Assembly: GCA_004558595.1 (NCBI GenBank)
Contig: SFCN01000005.1
Coordinates: forward strand, 1 to 49,923
DNA from: Phascolarctobacterium sp.
GTDB lineage: Bacteria; Bacillota; Negativicutes; Acidaminococcales; Acidaminococcaceae
DNA length: 49,923 nt
Direction of reading: 5' to 3'
The notes beneath the pieces were generated by a model that was not told the DNA's origin, did no database searches, and saw only the letters and a program-made list of their open reading frames with translations. Position numbers and translations under genes: made by a program. Positions 26,642 through 33,236 of this stretch are shown here, one piece after another. The stretch's first letter is position 1. The number at the start of each line of letters is the position of its first letter.

Positions 26642-27103
26642 ATGAATGTTTTAGAAGGTAAATTAACTGCTAGAGGTATGAAGATTGGTATTGTGGTGGC
26701 TCGTTTTAATGAGTTCATTACTAGTAAATTGTTGAGTGGCTGCGTGGACTGCTTGCTGCGCCATGAGGCTGCTGATGAGGATTTAACTGTGGCTTGGGTT
26801 CCCGGCGCTTTCGAGATTCCTATGGCTGCGAAAAAGATGGCTGAAAGCGGCAAGTATGATGCCGTAATTTGCTTAGGTACCGTTATTCGTGGCGCTACTC
26901 CGCACTTCGATTACGTTTGCGCTGAGGCTTCTAAGGGTATTGCTCAAGTGAGCCTGCAGACCGGTGTGCCCGTAGCCTTTGGCGTGCTGACCACTGAGAC
27001 TATTCAACAAGCCGTTGAGCGCGCTGGCACCAAGGCTGGCAATAAGGGCGTGGACTGCGCTATGGCCGCCATGGAAATGGTAAATTTGTTCAAGGAAATG
27101 TAA
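26642..27103 (+). CDS. ribH: 6,7-dimethyl-8-ribityllumazine synthase
   Basis: This enzyme carries out the penultimate step of riboflavin synthesis, 153 residues, and forms 60-mer or pentameric shells in the cytosol. Family motifs: the N-terminal GIVVARFNEFIT, WVPGAFEIP (about 54-62), CLGTVIRGATPHFDYV with the catalytic His (about 79-94), and PVAFGVLTT. The ATG at 26642 is 6 bases after AGGAGG. A longer in-frame start would reach into ribBA. It is the last gene of the riboswitch-controlled operon. Confidence 0.95.
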   Translation: MNVLEGKLTARGMKIGIVVARFNEFITSKLLSGCVDCLLRHEAADEDLTVAWVPGAFEIPMAAKKMAESGKYDAVICLGTVIRGATPHFDYVCAEASKGIAQVSLQTGVPVAFGVLTTETIQQAVERAGTKAGNKGVDCAMAAMEMVNLFKEM

Positions 27104-27127
27104 TTTTAGGATATGTCCTAGATCCTA

Positions 27128-27179
27128 TAGCACATTGACTAGATAAAGTGCTAGAGGCTATAATATATCTAGAGCTATA
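27128..27179 (+). promoter_or_regulatory. promoter and operator-like repeats of the HEPN/MNT operon
   Basis: TTGACT (27135-27140), an 18-base spacer and TATAAT (27159-27164) form a strong promoter. TAGCAC (27128-27133) and GTGCTA (27148-27153) form an inverted repeat around the -35. CTAGAGGCTATA (27151-27162) is repeated almost exactly as CTAGAGCTATA (27169-27179) across the -10. This layout suits self-repression by the toxin-antitoxin pair. Confidence 0.55.
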
Positions 27180-27204
27180 TTGTTTTGAGCCTTATTGTAT
27201 CTGA

Positions 27205-27549
27205 ATGGGGGTGAGGAGATTGCATGAGTATCAAGAAATTTTTTTTAAGCTATTGCCTAAGCTCAAGCAGATATATGGCAAAAGAATAGAATCTGTTATT
27301 TTATATGGGTCCGTTGCCCGTGGTACACAAGCCCCTGATTCCGATATAGATATAGCTGTTATAGTCCATGGTTATACTGAGTCGATGCATAATGAAATGC
27401 TAGATTTTCTTGTAGACATGGAGTTAGAATATGACAAAGTTATTTCTGTGCTTTTAGTCGATTACAATGACTATGAGGAATGGAAGGATGTTTTGCCGTT
27501 ATATAAAAACATGAGGAAAGAAGGCATAACTTTATGGCAGGCAGCTTAG
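27205..27549 (+). CDS. MNT-family nucleotidyltransferase (antitoxin of a HEPN/MNT pair)
   Basis: This is a small nucleotidyltransferase of 114 residues with the polymerase-beta-like signature GSVARGTQAPDSDID, an exact GSx10DxD metal site (about residues 35-49). Proteins of this type act as antitoxins by AMPylating the partner HEPN ribonuclease. The start is uncertain: the ATG at 27205 has no ribosome binding site, while GGGGGTGAGGAG (27207-27218) better suits the in-frame TTG at 27220. Local sequence is more AT-rich than the rib genes before it, which suggests horizontal acquisition. It overlaps the HEPN gene by 16 bases. Confidence 0.82.
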   Translation: MGVRRLHEYQEIFFKLLPKLKQIYGKRIESVILYGSVARGTQAPDSDIDIAVIVHGYTESMHNEMLDFLVDMELEYDKVISVLLVDYNDYEEWKDVLPLYKNMRKEGITLWQAA

Positions 27550-27935
27550 AGGCTTTGGCTAAGTATCGCTATGAATGTTGTGAAGAGGCTATAGTAGATG
27601 CTCAATTAATGTATGATAATGGTCGCTATAAAAATGCATTAAATAGGGCGTATTATGCCATTTTCTATGCCATCAGGGCGGTGAATGCTATTGCCTACTT
27701 TGACAGCAGTAAGCATAGTGGTGTTATAGCTTTCTTTAATCAAAATTATGTAAAAACAGGGATCTTTCCTAAAGAAGCTTCGAAAATAATTAAATTGGCC
27801 TCAGAAAATAGAGAGAGAGCCGATTATTTGGATTTTTTTGTGGCTTCTAAAAAAGATGCTGAAGAGCAAATTGAGCGAGCCTTGCTATTCAAGGACATGA
27901 TTAAAGGCTATTTAAAAGCAAAGAGCGTAATATGA
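27534..27935 (+). CDS. HEPN domain protein (putative toxin of a HEPN/MNT pair)
   Basis: This is a 133-residue, mainly alpha-helical HEPN protein. It carries the family's core helix RAYYAIFYAIRAV (about 39-51), then HSGVIAFF and VKTGIFPKEA. The C-terminal NRERADYLDF has the R...ADY form seen in MNT-linked HEPN proteins; I do not see a clear Rx4-6H ribonuclease motif. It overlaps the nucleotidyltransferase gene by 16 bases, so translation is coupled. The pair most likely forms a type VII toxin-antitoxin module or a phage-defence unit. It is followed by the hslO leader promoter. Confidence 0.8.
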   Translation: MAGSLEALAKYRYECCEEAIVDAQLMYDNGRYKNALNRAYYAIFYAIRAVNAIAYFDSSKHSGVIAFFNQNYVKTGIFPKEASKIIKLASENRERADYLDFFVASKKDAEEQIERALLFKDMIKGYLKAKSVI

Positions 27936-27942
27936 TTTTTAA

Positions 27943-27971
27943 TTGCTTTTTTCATCAAACTGCTATATAAT
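27943..27971 (+). promoter_or_regulatory. promoter of the hslO leader
   Basis: TTGCTT (27943-27948), a 17-base spacer and TATAAT (27966-27971) place the start near 27978. Confidence 0.7.
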
Positions 27972-27977
27972 AGGAGA

Positions 27978-28050
27978 CGAGCAAGGCTTTTATGTGTTGC
28001 TCGCAAAAGTGAAAACGACAAGCCTGCTAATTTTTTAGTGGGCTTGTTTT
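27978..28050 (+). ncRNA. structured leader upstream of hslO: hairpin, then terminator
   Basis: The first hairpin pairs CGAGCAA (27978-27984) with TTGCTCG (27997-28003). A Rho-independent terminator follows: CAAGCC (28019-28024) pairs with GGCTTG (28041-28046), extended inward by CTAA/TTAG, and TTTT follows. The loop of hairpin 1 contains AGGCTT (27984-27989), the exact complement of AAGCCT (28020-28025) in the terminator arm, so the two structures could compete. It is either an attenuator for hslO or a small RNA of about 73 bases ending just before it. Confidence 0.55.
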
Positions 28051-28074
28051 TCTAAGTAAACGAGGTAATAAAAT

Positions 28075-28935
28075 ATGGAAGATGTTTTAACTAAAGCCAC
28101 CGCCGACGGTGTGCGTATTTATGCTCTGTGTACCACGAATTTGGTGCGTGAGGCAGCCAAAAAGCACGGCTGCTCCCATCTAGCCAGCGCGGCTCTCGGC
28201 CGCGCTATGAATGGCGCCCTGCTTTTGGCTGCCACCATGAAGGATGGCGAACGGATCAGTCTGCGCCTAAAGGGCGACGGCCCCCTGGGCGATGTTGTGG
28301 CCGATGCGGAGGGCGCCAACGTGCGTGGTTACGTAGAAAACCCCAATGCCTTCGTCCCCCTGCGGGAGGACGGCAAGCTCAATGTAGGCGCCGGCATCGG
28401 CCAGGGCAACATCGTCGTAACCCGCTACCTGCGCAACGCAGAGCCCTTCACTGGCTACTGCGAGCTGGCCGATGGCGAAATCGCCAGCGATTTAACCAAA
28501 TACTTGTACGTTTCTGAGCAAACGCCCAGCAGCGTAGCCTTGGGCGTTTTGGTGAATAAGGAGGGCGAGGTAGAAGCCGCCGGCGGCTTCTTTATCCAAG
28601 CCATGCCGGGAGCCAGCGACGAGGTACTGGCTAAGCTGGAGGAAAACGTGAACAAAACTCCGTACATCACTCAGCTTTTGGAAATCGGCTACACTCCCGA
28701 AAAAATCATCGGCATCTTGGGCCGGGATTTGGACGTGGACATCAAGGAAACCGTGCCCGTGCGCTTTAAATGTCGCTGCAGCCGTGAGACCATCATGACC
28801 GCGTTAGGTCGTTTGGACAAAAAATCCTTGGAGGAGCTGGCTCAGGACGAGGTCACCGAGGCCCACTGCCAGTTCTGCAACAGCACTTACACCTTTACGC
28901 AAAAGGAAATTCAAGGCTTGCTAGAACAAAAATAA
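28075..28935 (+). CDS. hslO: Hsp33 redox-regulated chaperone
   Basis: This is a cytosolic holdase chaperone switched on by oxidation, 286 residues. The N-terminal substrate-binding domain contains GLxGRAMNG-type segments (about 40-55) and NVVGNLVTRY-type strands. The C-terminal zinc switch is complete: CRC near 238-240 and CQFC near 271-274, which bind zinc when reduced and form disulfides under oxidative stress. CGAGGTAA lies before the ATG. It stands alone between the leader terminator and the recA promoter. Confidence 0.94.
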   Translation: MEDVLTKATADGVRIYALCTTNLVREAAKKHGCSHLASAALGRAMNGALLLAATMKDGERISLRLKGDGPLGDVVADAEGANVRGYVENPNAFVPLREDGKLNVGAGIGQGNIVVTRYLRNAEPFTGYCELADGEIASDLTKYLYVSEQTPSSVALGVLVNKEGEVEAAGGFFIQAMPGASDEVLAKLEENVNKTPYITQLLEIGYTPEKIIGILGRDLDVDIKETVPVRFKCRCSRETIMTALGRLDKKSLEELAQDEVTEAHCQFCNSTYTFTQKEIQGLLEQK

Positions 28936-28948
28936 GCTAAAATTTCTC

Positions 28949-28977
28949 TTGACAACTGGAACTTTTGTTTGTATAAT
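28949..28977 (+). promoter_or_regulatory. recA promoter with SOS-like box in the spacer
   Basis: The perfect -35 TTGACA (28949-28954), a 17-base spacer and perfect -10 TATAAT (28972-28977) form the promoter. Inside the spacer, GAACTTTTGTTT (28959-28970) matches the Gram-positive-type LexA consensus GAACN4GTTC at 7 of 8 fixed bases, so LexA would block polymerase. Confidence 0.75.
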
Positions 28978-29014
28978 TAGCTTAAAAGATAAACAAAGTT
29001 GGGAGGCTTGAACA

Positions 29015-30073
29015 ATGGATGCAGATAAAAAGAAAGCATTAGATATGGCCATGCACCAAATCGAGAAGGATTTTGGCAAGGGCAGCATTATGAAATTGGG
29101 CGAAGCCAGCGCTAAAATGAACATCGAGGTTATCCCCACCGGCGCTTTGAGCTTGGATATCGCTCTGGGCGTAGGCGGTATTCCCCGTGGCCGTGTTATC
29201 GAAATATATGGTCCTGAATCCTCTGGTAAAACCACCGTCGCTTTGCACATGATCGCAGAAGCGCAAAAGCTGGGCGGCTATGCAGCCTTCATCGACGCAG
29301 AGCATGCTCTGGACCCGGTTTATGCTCGCGCTCTGGGTGTCGATATAGACAATCTTTTGATTTCCCAGCCCGATAATGGTGAACAAGCTCTGGAAATCGC
29401 CGACGCTTTAGTACGCAGTGGCGCTATCGATATTATCGTTATTGACTCCGTAGCTGCTCTGGTGCCCCGGGCCGAAATCGAGGGTGAAATGGGCGACTCC
29501 CATGTGGGCTTGCAGGCACGTCTGATGAGCCAGGCTTTGCGTAAGCTGACCGGCCTCATTTCTAAATCCAAATGCGCCACCATCTTTATTAACCAGATTC
29601 GTGAAAAGGTAGGCGTGATGTTTGGCAATCCTGAAACCACAACCGGCGGTCGTGCTTTAAAATTCTACTCCACCGTGCGCCTGGATGTGCGCCGTATTGA
29701 TACCCTTAAAAACGGCAACGATATGATTGGTAGCCGCACTCGCGTGAAGGTAGTGAAGAACAAGGTGGCTCCTCCCTTCAAGCAGGCTGAGTTCGATATT
29801 ATGTATGGCAAGGGTATTTCCCACGAAGGCTGCATTGTGGACTTAGGAGCCGACCTGGATATTATTAGCAAGAGCGGTGCTTGGTACTCCTACGGTGATA
29901 TTCGCTTGGGTCAGGGCAAGGAAAAGGTAAAGGATTTCCTGCGGGAGAATCCTGACATCGCCAAGGATATTGAAGCTAAAATTCGTGCAAATACCATGGG
30001 TCAAGCCGAGGCGAAGGCCGAGGCTGCTAATGTAGCAGATGATGTGGAACCGATCTTCAAGGAAGAGCTCTGA
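29015..30073 (+). CDS. recA: recombinase A
   Basis: This is the DNA strand-exchange ATPase and SOS co-protease, 352 residues. Walker A is GPESSGKTT (about 66-74), Walker B is IIVIDSVAAL (about 140-149), DNA-binding loop L1 lies in EIEGEMGDSHVG (about 153-164), and the loop L2 region lies near NPETTTGGRALKFY (about 207-220). The C-terminal tail is acidic. GGGAGG precedes the ATG. The stop lies inside a 15-bp tandem repeat shared with the start of recX, and the two reading frames overlap. Confidence 0.98.
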   Translation: MDADKKKALDMAMHQIEKDFGKGSIMKLGEASAKMNIEVIPTGALSLDIALGVGGIPRGRVIEIYGPESSGKTTVALHMIAEAQKLGGYAAFIDAEHALDPVYARALGVDIDNLLISQPDNGEQALEIADALVRSGAIDIIVIDSVAALVPRAEIEGEMGDSHVGLQARLMSQALRKLTGLISKSKCATIFINQIREKVGVMFGNPETTTGGRALKFYSTVRLDVRRIDTLKNGNDMIGSRTRVKVVKNKVAPPFKQAEFDIMYGKGISHEGCIVDLGADLDIISKSGAWYSYGDIRLGQGKEKVKDFLRENPDIAKDIEAKIRANTMGQAEAKAEAANVADDVEPIFKEEL

Positions 30074-30665
30074 GAATAGGAGCTCTGAGAGTAAGAGCTA
30101 CACAGGCTCTAGGAGGCATAAGGATAAGAGTCCTAAGGTAGAGGGCTTTGTTAGCGCGCAGGAGGCTTACGACTGCGCGCTTAATCTGTTATCCTACAGG
30201 GATTTCAGCAAGCAAAGGATGCAGGAAAGACTGCGGCGCAAGGGAGCCGACGCGGCCCAGGCCGAGGAGGCTGTGGCTAAGCTGGAGGACTATAATCTCA
30301 TCAACGATGAGCGTTATGCCAGCCGCGTTTACGAGGGCTGGCTCAACAAGCGCTACTACGGACGACAGCATCTGGCAGCGGAGCTGGCGAAGCGGGGCCT
30401 AGGGCCGGAGCTGAGCCAGGAAATCCTGGCCCGGTTTACGCCAGAGCTGGAGGAGCAGCACGCCGCCAATGCGGCGGCGCTTTTTGCGCAACGCAATGGC
30501 GAGAGGATCGCGGAGGCACGAAGCTCCGAGCTCACGCCTCAGGAGCGCATGGCGCTTCAGAAAAAATTATATGCGGCCGCAGGGCGTTTTTTGGCGTCCC
30601 GAGGCTTTTCAGCTAGATATATGCAGATTTTATGGGAAAAATTGCAGGTAAACACCGATATATAG
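30039..30665 (+). CDS. recX: RecX, regulator of RecA
   Basis: RecX binds RecA filaments and limits their activity. The core (about 40-205) has three-helix repeats typical of the family, with ALNLLSYRDFSKQRMQERL near 46-64, DYNLINDERYASRVY near 84-98, and GFSARYMQILW near the end. The reading frame opens at ATG 30039 inside recA, an overlap of 35 bases, without a clear ribosome binding site. No other in-frame ATG, GTG or TTG precedes the core, so translation is probably coupled to recA. The first 40 residues are Ser, Arg and Lys rich and partly made by the tandem repeat. Confidence 0.85.
   Translation: MMWNRSSRKSSENRSSESKSYTGSRRHKDKSPKVEGFVSAQEAYDCALNLLSYRDFSKQRMQERLRRKGADAAQAEEAVAKLEDYNLINDERYASRVYEGWLNKRYYGRQHLAAELAKRGLGPELSQEILARFTPELEEQHAANAAALFAQRNGERIAEARSSELTPQERMALQKKLYAAAGRFLASRGFSARYMQILWEKLQVNTDI
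30065..30099 (+). repeat. 15-bp tandem repeat across the recA stop and recX N-terminus
   Basis: Copy 1 is 30065-30079 (GAGCTCTGAGAATAG), copy 2 is 30080-30094 (GAGCTCTGAGAGTAA), and a partial third copy GAGCT follows at 30095. In the recX frame it gives a 5-residue repeat (SSENR, SSESK). The recA stop TGA is in copy 1. Confidence 0.8.
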
Positions 30666-30675
30666 TGTTAAATCC

Positions 30676-30704
30676 TTGACATTTTTGTAGATTTTATTTA
30701 CAAT
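30676..30704 (+). promoter_or_regulatory. promoter upstream of rny
   Basis: TTGACA (30676-30681), a 17-base spacer and TACAAT (30699-30704) place the start near 30711, followed 30 bases later by a terminator. Confidence 0.7.
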
Positions 30705-30710
30705 AGAATT

Positions 30711-30771
30711 GTCCCATTGTGCATAAATCAGTGGATTACACAAGGTGACACATGGTGTCGCCTTCTTTTTT
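30711..30771 (+). ncRNA. short leader or small RNA ending in a terminator before rny
   Basis: A roughly 60-base transcript would start at the promoter above and end at stem AAGGTGACAC (30742-30751) with GTGTCGCCTT (30755-30764) followed by a T run. The stem could end recX transcripts, act as an attenuator for rny, or release a small RNA. Between it and rny lies another imperfect hairpin, GCAGACGC with GCGCCTGC, at about 30857-30876. Confidence 0.55.
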
Positions 30772-30921
30772 GCCCTGTTTCTGAATTTTAATAGGTTAAT
30801 TGCTATATTTATATACAATTTAATTGATTATATTCAATGGAATAAGGACATTTATAGCAGACGCGAAGGCGCCTGCTGTTGTTATGCAAAAAAACTTGAA
30901 AAAATTTTTATTAACTAGGAG

Positions 30922-32466
30922 GTGAGGACGATTTTAGCGATTATTGGTACTGCTGTTGTAGTTGGTCTGGCAGGCGGCGCGGTGGGCTATTTGGTACGTA
31001 AGAACGTGGCCGAAAGCAAGATTGCCACTGCTGAGGAGCAGGCGATCCGTATCGTACAGGATGCTGAACAGGCTGGCGAGGCAAAACGCAAGGAAATGAT
31101 GATGGAGGCCAAGGAAGAAATCCATCGTATGCGTTCCGAAATGGAGCGTGAGAATAAAGATAGACGCAGTGATTTGCAGCGTCAAGAGCGTCGTTTGGTG
31201 CAAAAGGAAGAGAATCTGGACCGCAAGATTGAATCCTTTGAGCGCAAGGAGGAAAAGCTGGCCCGCAAGGAGCAAAGCTTGAACGCGGCTCAAGAGCGCG
31301 CTGAGCAGCTGTGCGCTAAGCAGCAGGCTGAGCTGGAGCGCTTGTCCGGCTTGACCAGCGAGGAAGCGAAGCAGGAGCTGTTGCAATCCTTGGAGGACGA
31401 GGTGAAGCACGAATCCGCCATGCTGATTAAGGATTTGGAGCAGCAGGCTAAGGATGACGCTGAAAAGAAGGCTAGAGAGATCATTTCTCTGGCGATTCAG
31501 CGCTGCGCCGCTGACCATGTGGCCGAGACCACTGTTTCCGTAGTTGGCTTGCCCAATGACGAGATGAAGGGTCGCATTATTGGCCGCGAGGGTCGCAATA
31601 TCCGTACTCTGGAAACCCTGACCGGTATTGATTTGATCATTGACGACACTCCGGAAGCAGTGATCATTTCCGGCTTCGACCCGGTGCGCCGCGAGGTTGC
31701 TCGTATCGCCCTGGAGAAGCTGATTAACGATGGTCGTATCCATCCGTCCCGTATTGAAGAGATGGTGGAGAAGGCTCAAAAAGAGGTTGAGCAGAAGATT
31801 AAGGAAGCAGGCGAGCAAGCCACCTTTGCCGTGGGCGTGCATGGCTTGCATCCGGAGCTGATTAAGCTTTTAGGTCGTCTGCGTTATCGTACCAGCTATG
31901 GTCAAAACGTGCTGAACCACTCTGTAGAGGTGGCTAATTTGGCCGGCGTTATGGCTAGCGAGCTGGGCGTGGACGTGATGCTGGCTAAGCGTGCAGGTCT
32001 CTTGCACGATATCGGCAAGGCTATCGACCATGAAATGGAAGGCTCCCATGTGGAAATCGGCGGTGAAATCGCCAAGAAGTTCCGCGAGTCCGATTTGATC
32101 ATCAACGCTATTCTAGCCCATCACGGCGATGTGGAGCCCAAGAGCGTGGAAGCGGTGCTGGTAAGCGCTGCGGACGCTGTCTCCGCTGCTCGCCCCGGCG
32201 CTAGACGCGAAACCTTAGAAAGCTACCTGAAGCGCTTGACCCGTCTGGAGGAGATTTCCGAATCCTTCAACGGCGTAGAAAAATGCTATGCTGTGCAAGC
32301 AGGTCGTGAAATCCGCATCATGGTTAAGCCCGAAGTTATCGACGACGCTTCCGCTATTTTGCTGGCCCGCGATATTTCCAAGAAGATTGAAGCCGAGATG
32401 GAATATCCCGGTCAAATCAAGGTAGTCATCATCCGCGAAACCCGCGCTGTGGACTACGCAAAATAA
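30922..32466 (+). CDS. rny: ribonuclease Y
   Basis: This membrane-anchored endoribonuclease starts bulk mRNA decay in Firmicutes; the protein has 514 residues. One N-terminal membrane helix (about 4-24) is followed by a long charged coiled coil (about 30-190), a KH RNA-binding domain (VVGLPNDEMKGRIIGREGRNI, about 206-226), and the HD catalytic domain with LLHDIGKAIDHE (about 354-365). The GTG at 30922 lies within the ribosome binding site AGGAGGTGA itself, so the real start may be the ATT at 30931. Its terminator was the insertion site of the island that follows. Confidence 0.95.
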   Translation: MRTILAIIGTAVVVGLAGGAVGYLVRKNVAESKIATAEEQAIRIVQDAEQAGEAKRKEMMMEAKEEIHRMRSEMERENKDRRSDLQRQERRLVQKEENLDRKIESFERKEEKLARKEQSLNAAQERAEQLCAKQQAELERLSGLTSEEAKQELLQSLEDEVKHESAMLIKDLEQQAKDDAEKKAREIISLAIQRCAADHVAETTVSVVGLPNDEMKGRIIGREGRNIRTLETLTGIDLIIDDTPEAVIISGFDPVRREVARIALEKLINDGRIHPSRIEEMVEKAQKEVEQKIKEAGEQATFAVGVHGLHPELIKLLGRLRYRTSYGQNVLNHSVEVANLAGVMASELGVDVMLAKRAGLLHDIGKAIDHEMEGSHVEIGGEIAKKFRESDLIINAILAHHGDVEPKSVEAVLVSAADAVSAARPGARRETLESYLKRLTRLEEISESFNGVEKCYAVQAGREIRIMVKPEVIDDASAILLARDISKKIEAEMEYPGQIKVVIIRETRAVDYAK

Positions 32467-32481
32467 AATCACAAAGATTAA

Positions 32482-32496
32482 AGGCACGCTTCTTTC
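32482..32496 (+). repeat. left direct repeat of the island (attL core; half of the rny terminator)
   Basis: AGGCACGCTTCTTTC begins 16 bases after the rny stop. It equals the 5' arm and loop start of the right-hand terminator, but the 3' arm is missing here, so this copy cannot fold into a terminator. Confidence 0.85.
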
Positions 32497-32503
32497 CCTA
32501 TCT

Positions 32504-32519
32504 CCTAATAAGAAAACAT
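32504..32519 (+). repeat. left inverted arm of the island
   Basis: CCTAATAAGAAAACAT matches the reverse complement of the right arm at 36015-36030 at 15 of 16 positions. It probably forms the outer half of the recombinase binding site. Confidence 0.75.
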
Positions 32520-32600
32520 GGAGAAAGTCAGTAAAATCAATGATTTCAGAGGCAGGGAACACGGTGCGAAGTCAAAAAATCAAATACTGACAGGCTCAAA

Positions 32601-32634
32601 GGGCGTTGATACGATAATATCAACGCCCTTTTCC
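32601..32634 (+). terminator. Rho-independent terminator inside the island's left end
   Basis: A perfect 11-bp stem, GGGCGTTGATA (32601-32611) with TATCAACGCCC (32618-32628), is followed by TTTTCC. It now probably ends the rny transcript in place of the split native terminator. Confidence 0.85.
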
Positions 32635-33201
32635 TCTTTATGTGGTTTTAACCAGTTGAACGCTGACGAGTTTCTGAAAAGAAATGAGGCAGCGTGAAAC
32701 AGGCGATCTGGCTACCCGCCAATTTGTCGCTGTTTTTGAATTCTTATCAGAAAAAACTTTGATTATGTTGTAACGCGAAGGATACTTTTCCTGTGTATTA
32801 GGATGAAAGGCCTTATCACAAGGGAAAGATACGCATGGAAGATAAGCAGATTGAGACTTATTTTTGGAGCGCTCTGAAATTGCAATATCTGAAACAGTAA
32901 ATAAATACGGCAAGTATTGTCACTATATCACTTATAACATTTTGCATAATAATGAGGATAGCGAGGAATGTGTCAACGATACATAGCAAAAGAGCAGAAA
33001 AGCCTTATAACCACTACAAATTCAACGCAGAAAGGAGCTCTACTTCCCGTATGCTAAATATGAGGATATTGGGCAACAGGTCGCACGTAGGATGGTGTGG
33101 CAGGCACATAAATCTCTTATAAGAAAAAACGCAGTGAGCGGGAACGATAATTTGAAAGAGCGTAGCAGAATCATTCATTAGCTTGGACTATATAAAATCA
33201 C
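32635..33201 (+). other. decayed stretch of the island without an intact gene
   Basis: Apart from the sigma factor remnant at 32835-32986, only short broken reading frames are seen. One frame without a start codon runs to a stop at 33180 and encodes LYFPYAKYEDIGQQVARRM within it; I do not recognise it. The pattern is consistent with decayed transposon genes. Confidence 0.6.
32835..32986 (+). pseudogene. sigma-70-like factor fragment, frameshifted and truncated
   Basis: The ATG at 32835 opens MEDKQIETYF in one frame. After a single-base shift near 32860 the reading continues as ERSEIAISETVNKYGKYCHY, then ISYNILHNNEDSEECVNDT, before a stop at 32984-32986. The ISETxxKYGxYCHxIxxNIL pattern is the start of region 2 of small sigma factors carried by Firmicute conjugative transposons. 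The rest of the gene is absent. Confidence 0.6.
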
Positions 33202-33230
33202 TTGCCAAAAATCAGCAGCTATGCTATACT
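33202..33230 (+). promoter_or_regulatory. promoter of the ABC-F gene
   Basis: TTGCCA (33202-33207), a 17-base spacer and TATACT (33225-33230) with an extended-10 TG give a strong promoter, predicted start near 33237. Confidence 0.7.
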
Positions 33231-33236
33231 CAAACG

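Noticed and set aside
27123..27200. Possible terminator after ribH (AGGAT...ATCCT)
   Set aside because: The stem is short and lacks a T run. The repeats are better explained as promoter-associated operators of the HEPN/MNT pair.
30934..31851. 305-codon - strand frame within rny
   Set aside because: It lies opposite the RNase Y coiled coil. Its leucine-rich translation is the reverse of Glu/Lys/Ala codons, with no own start signals.
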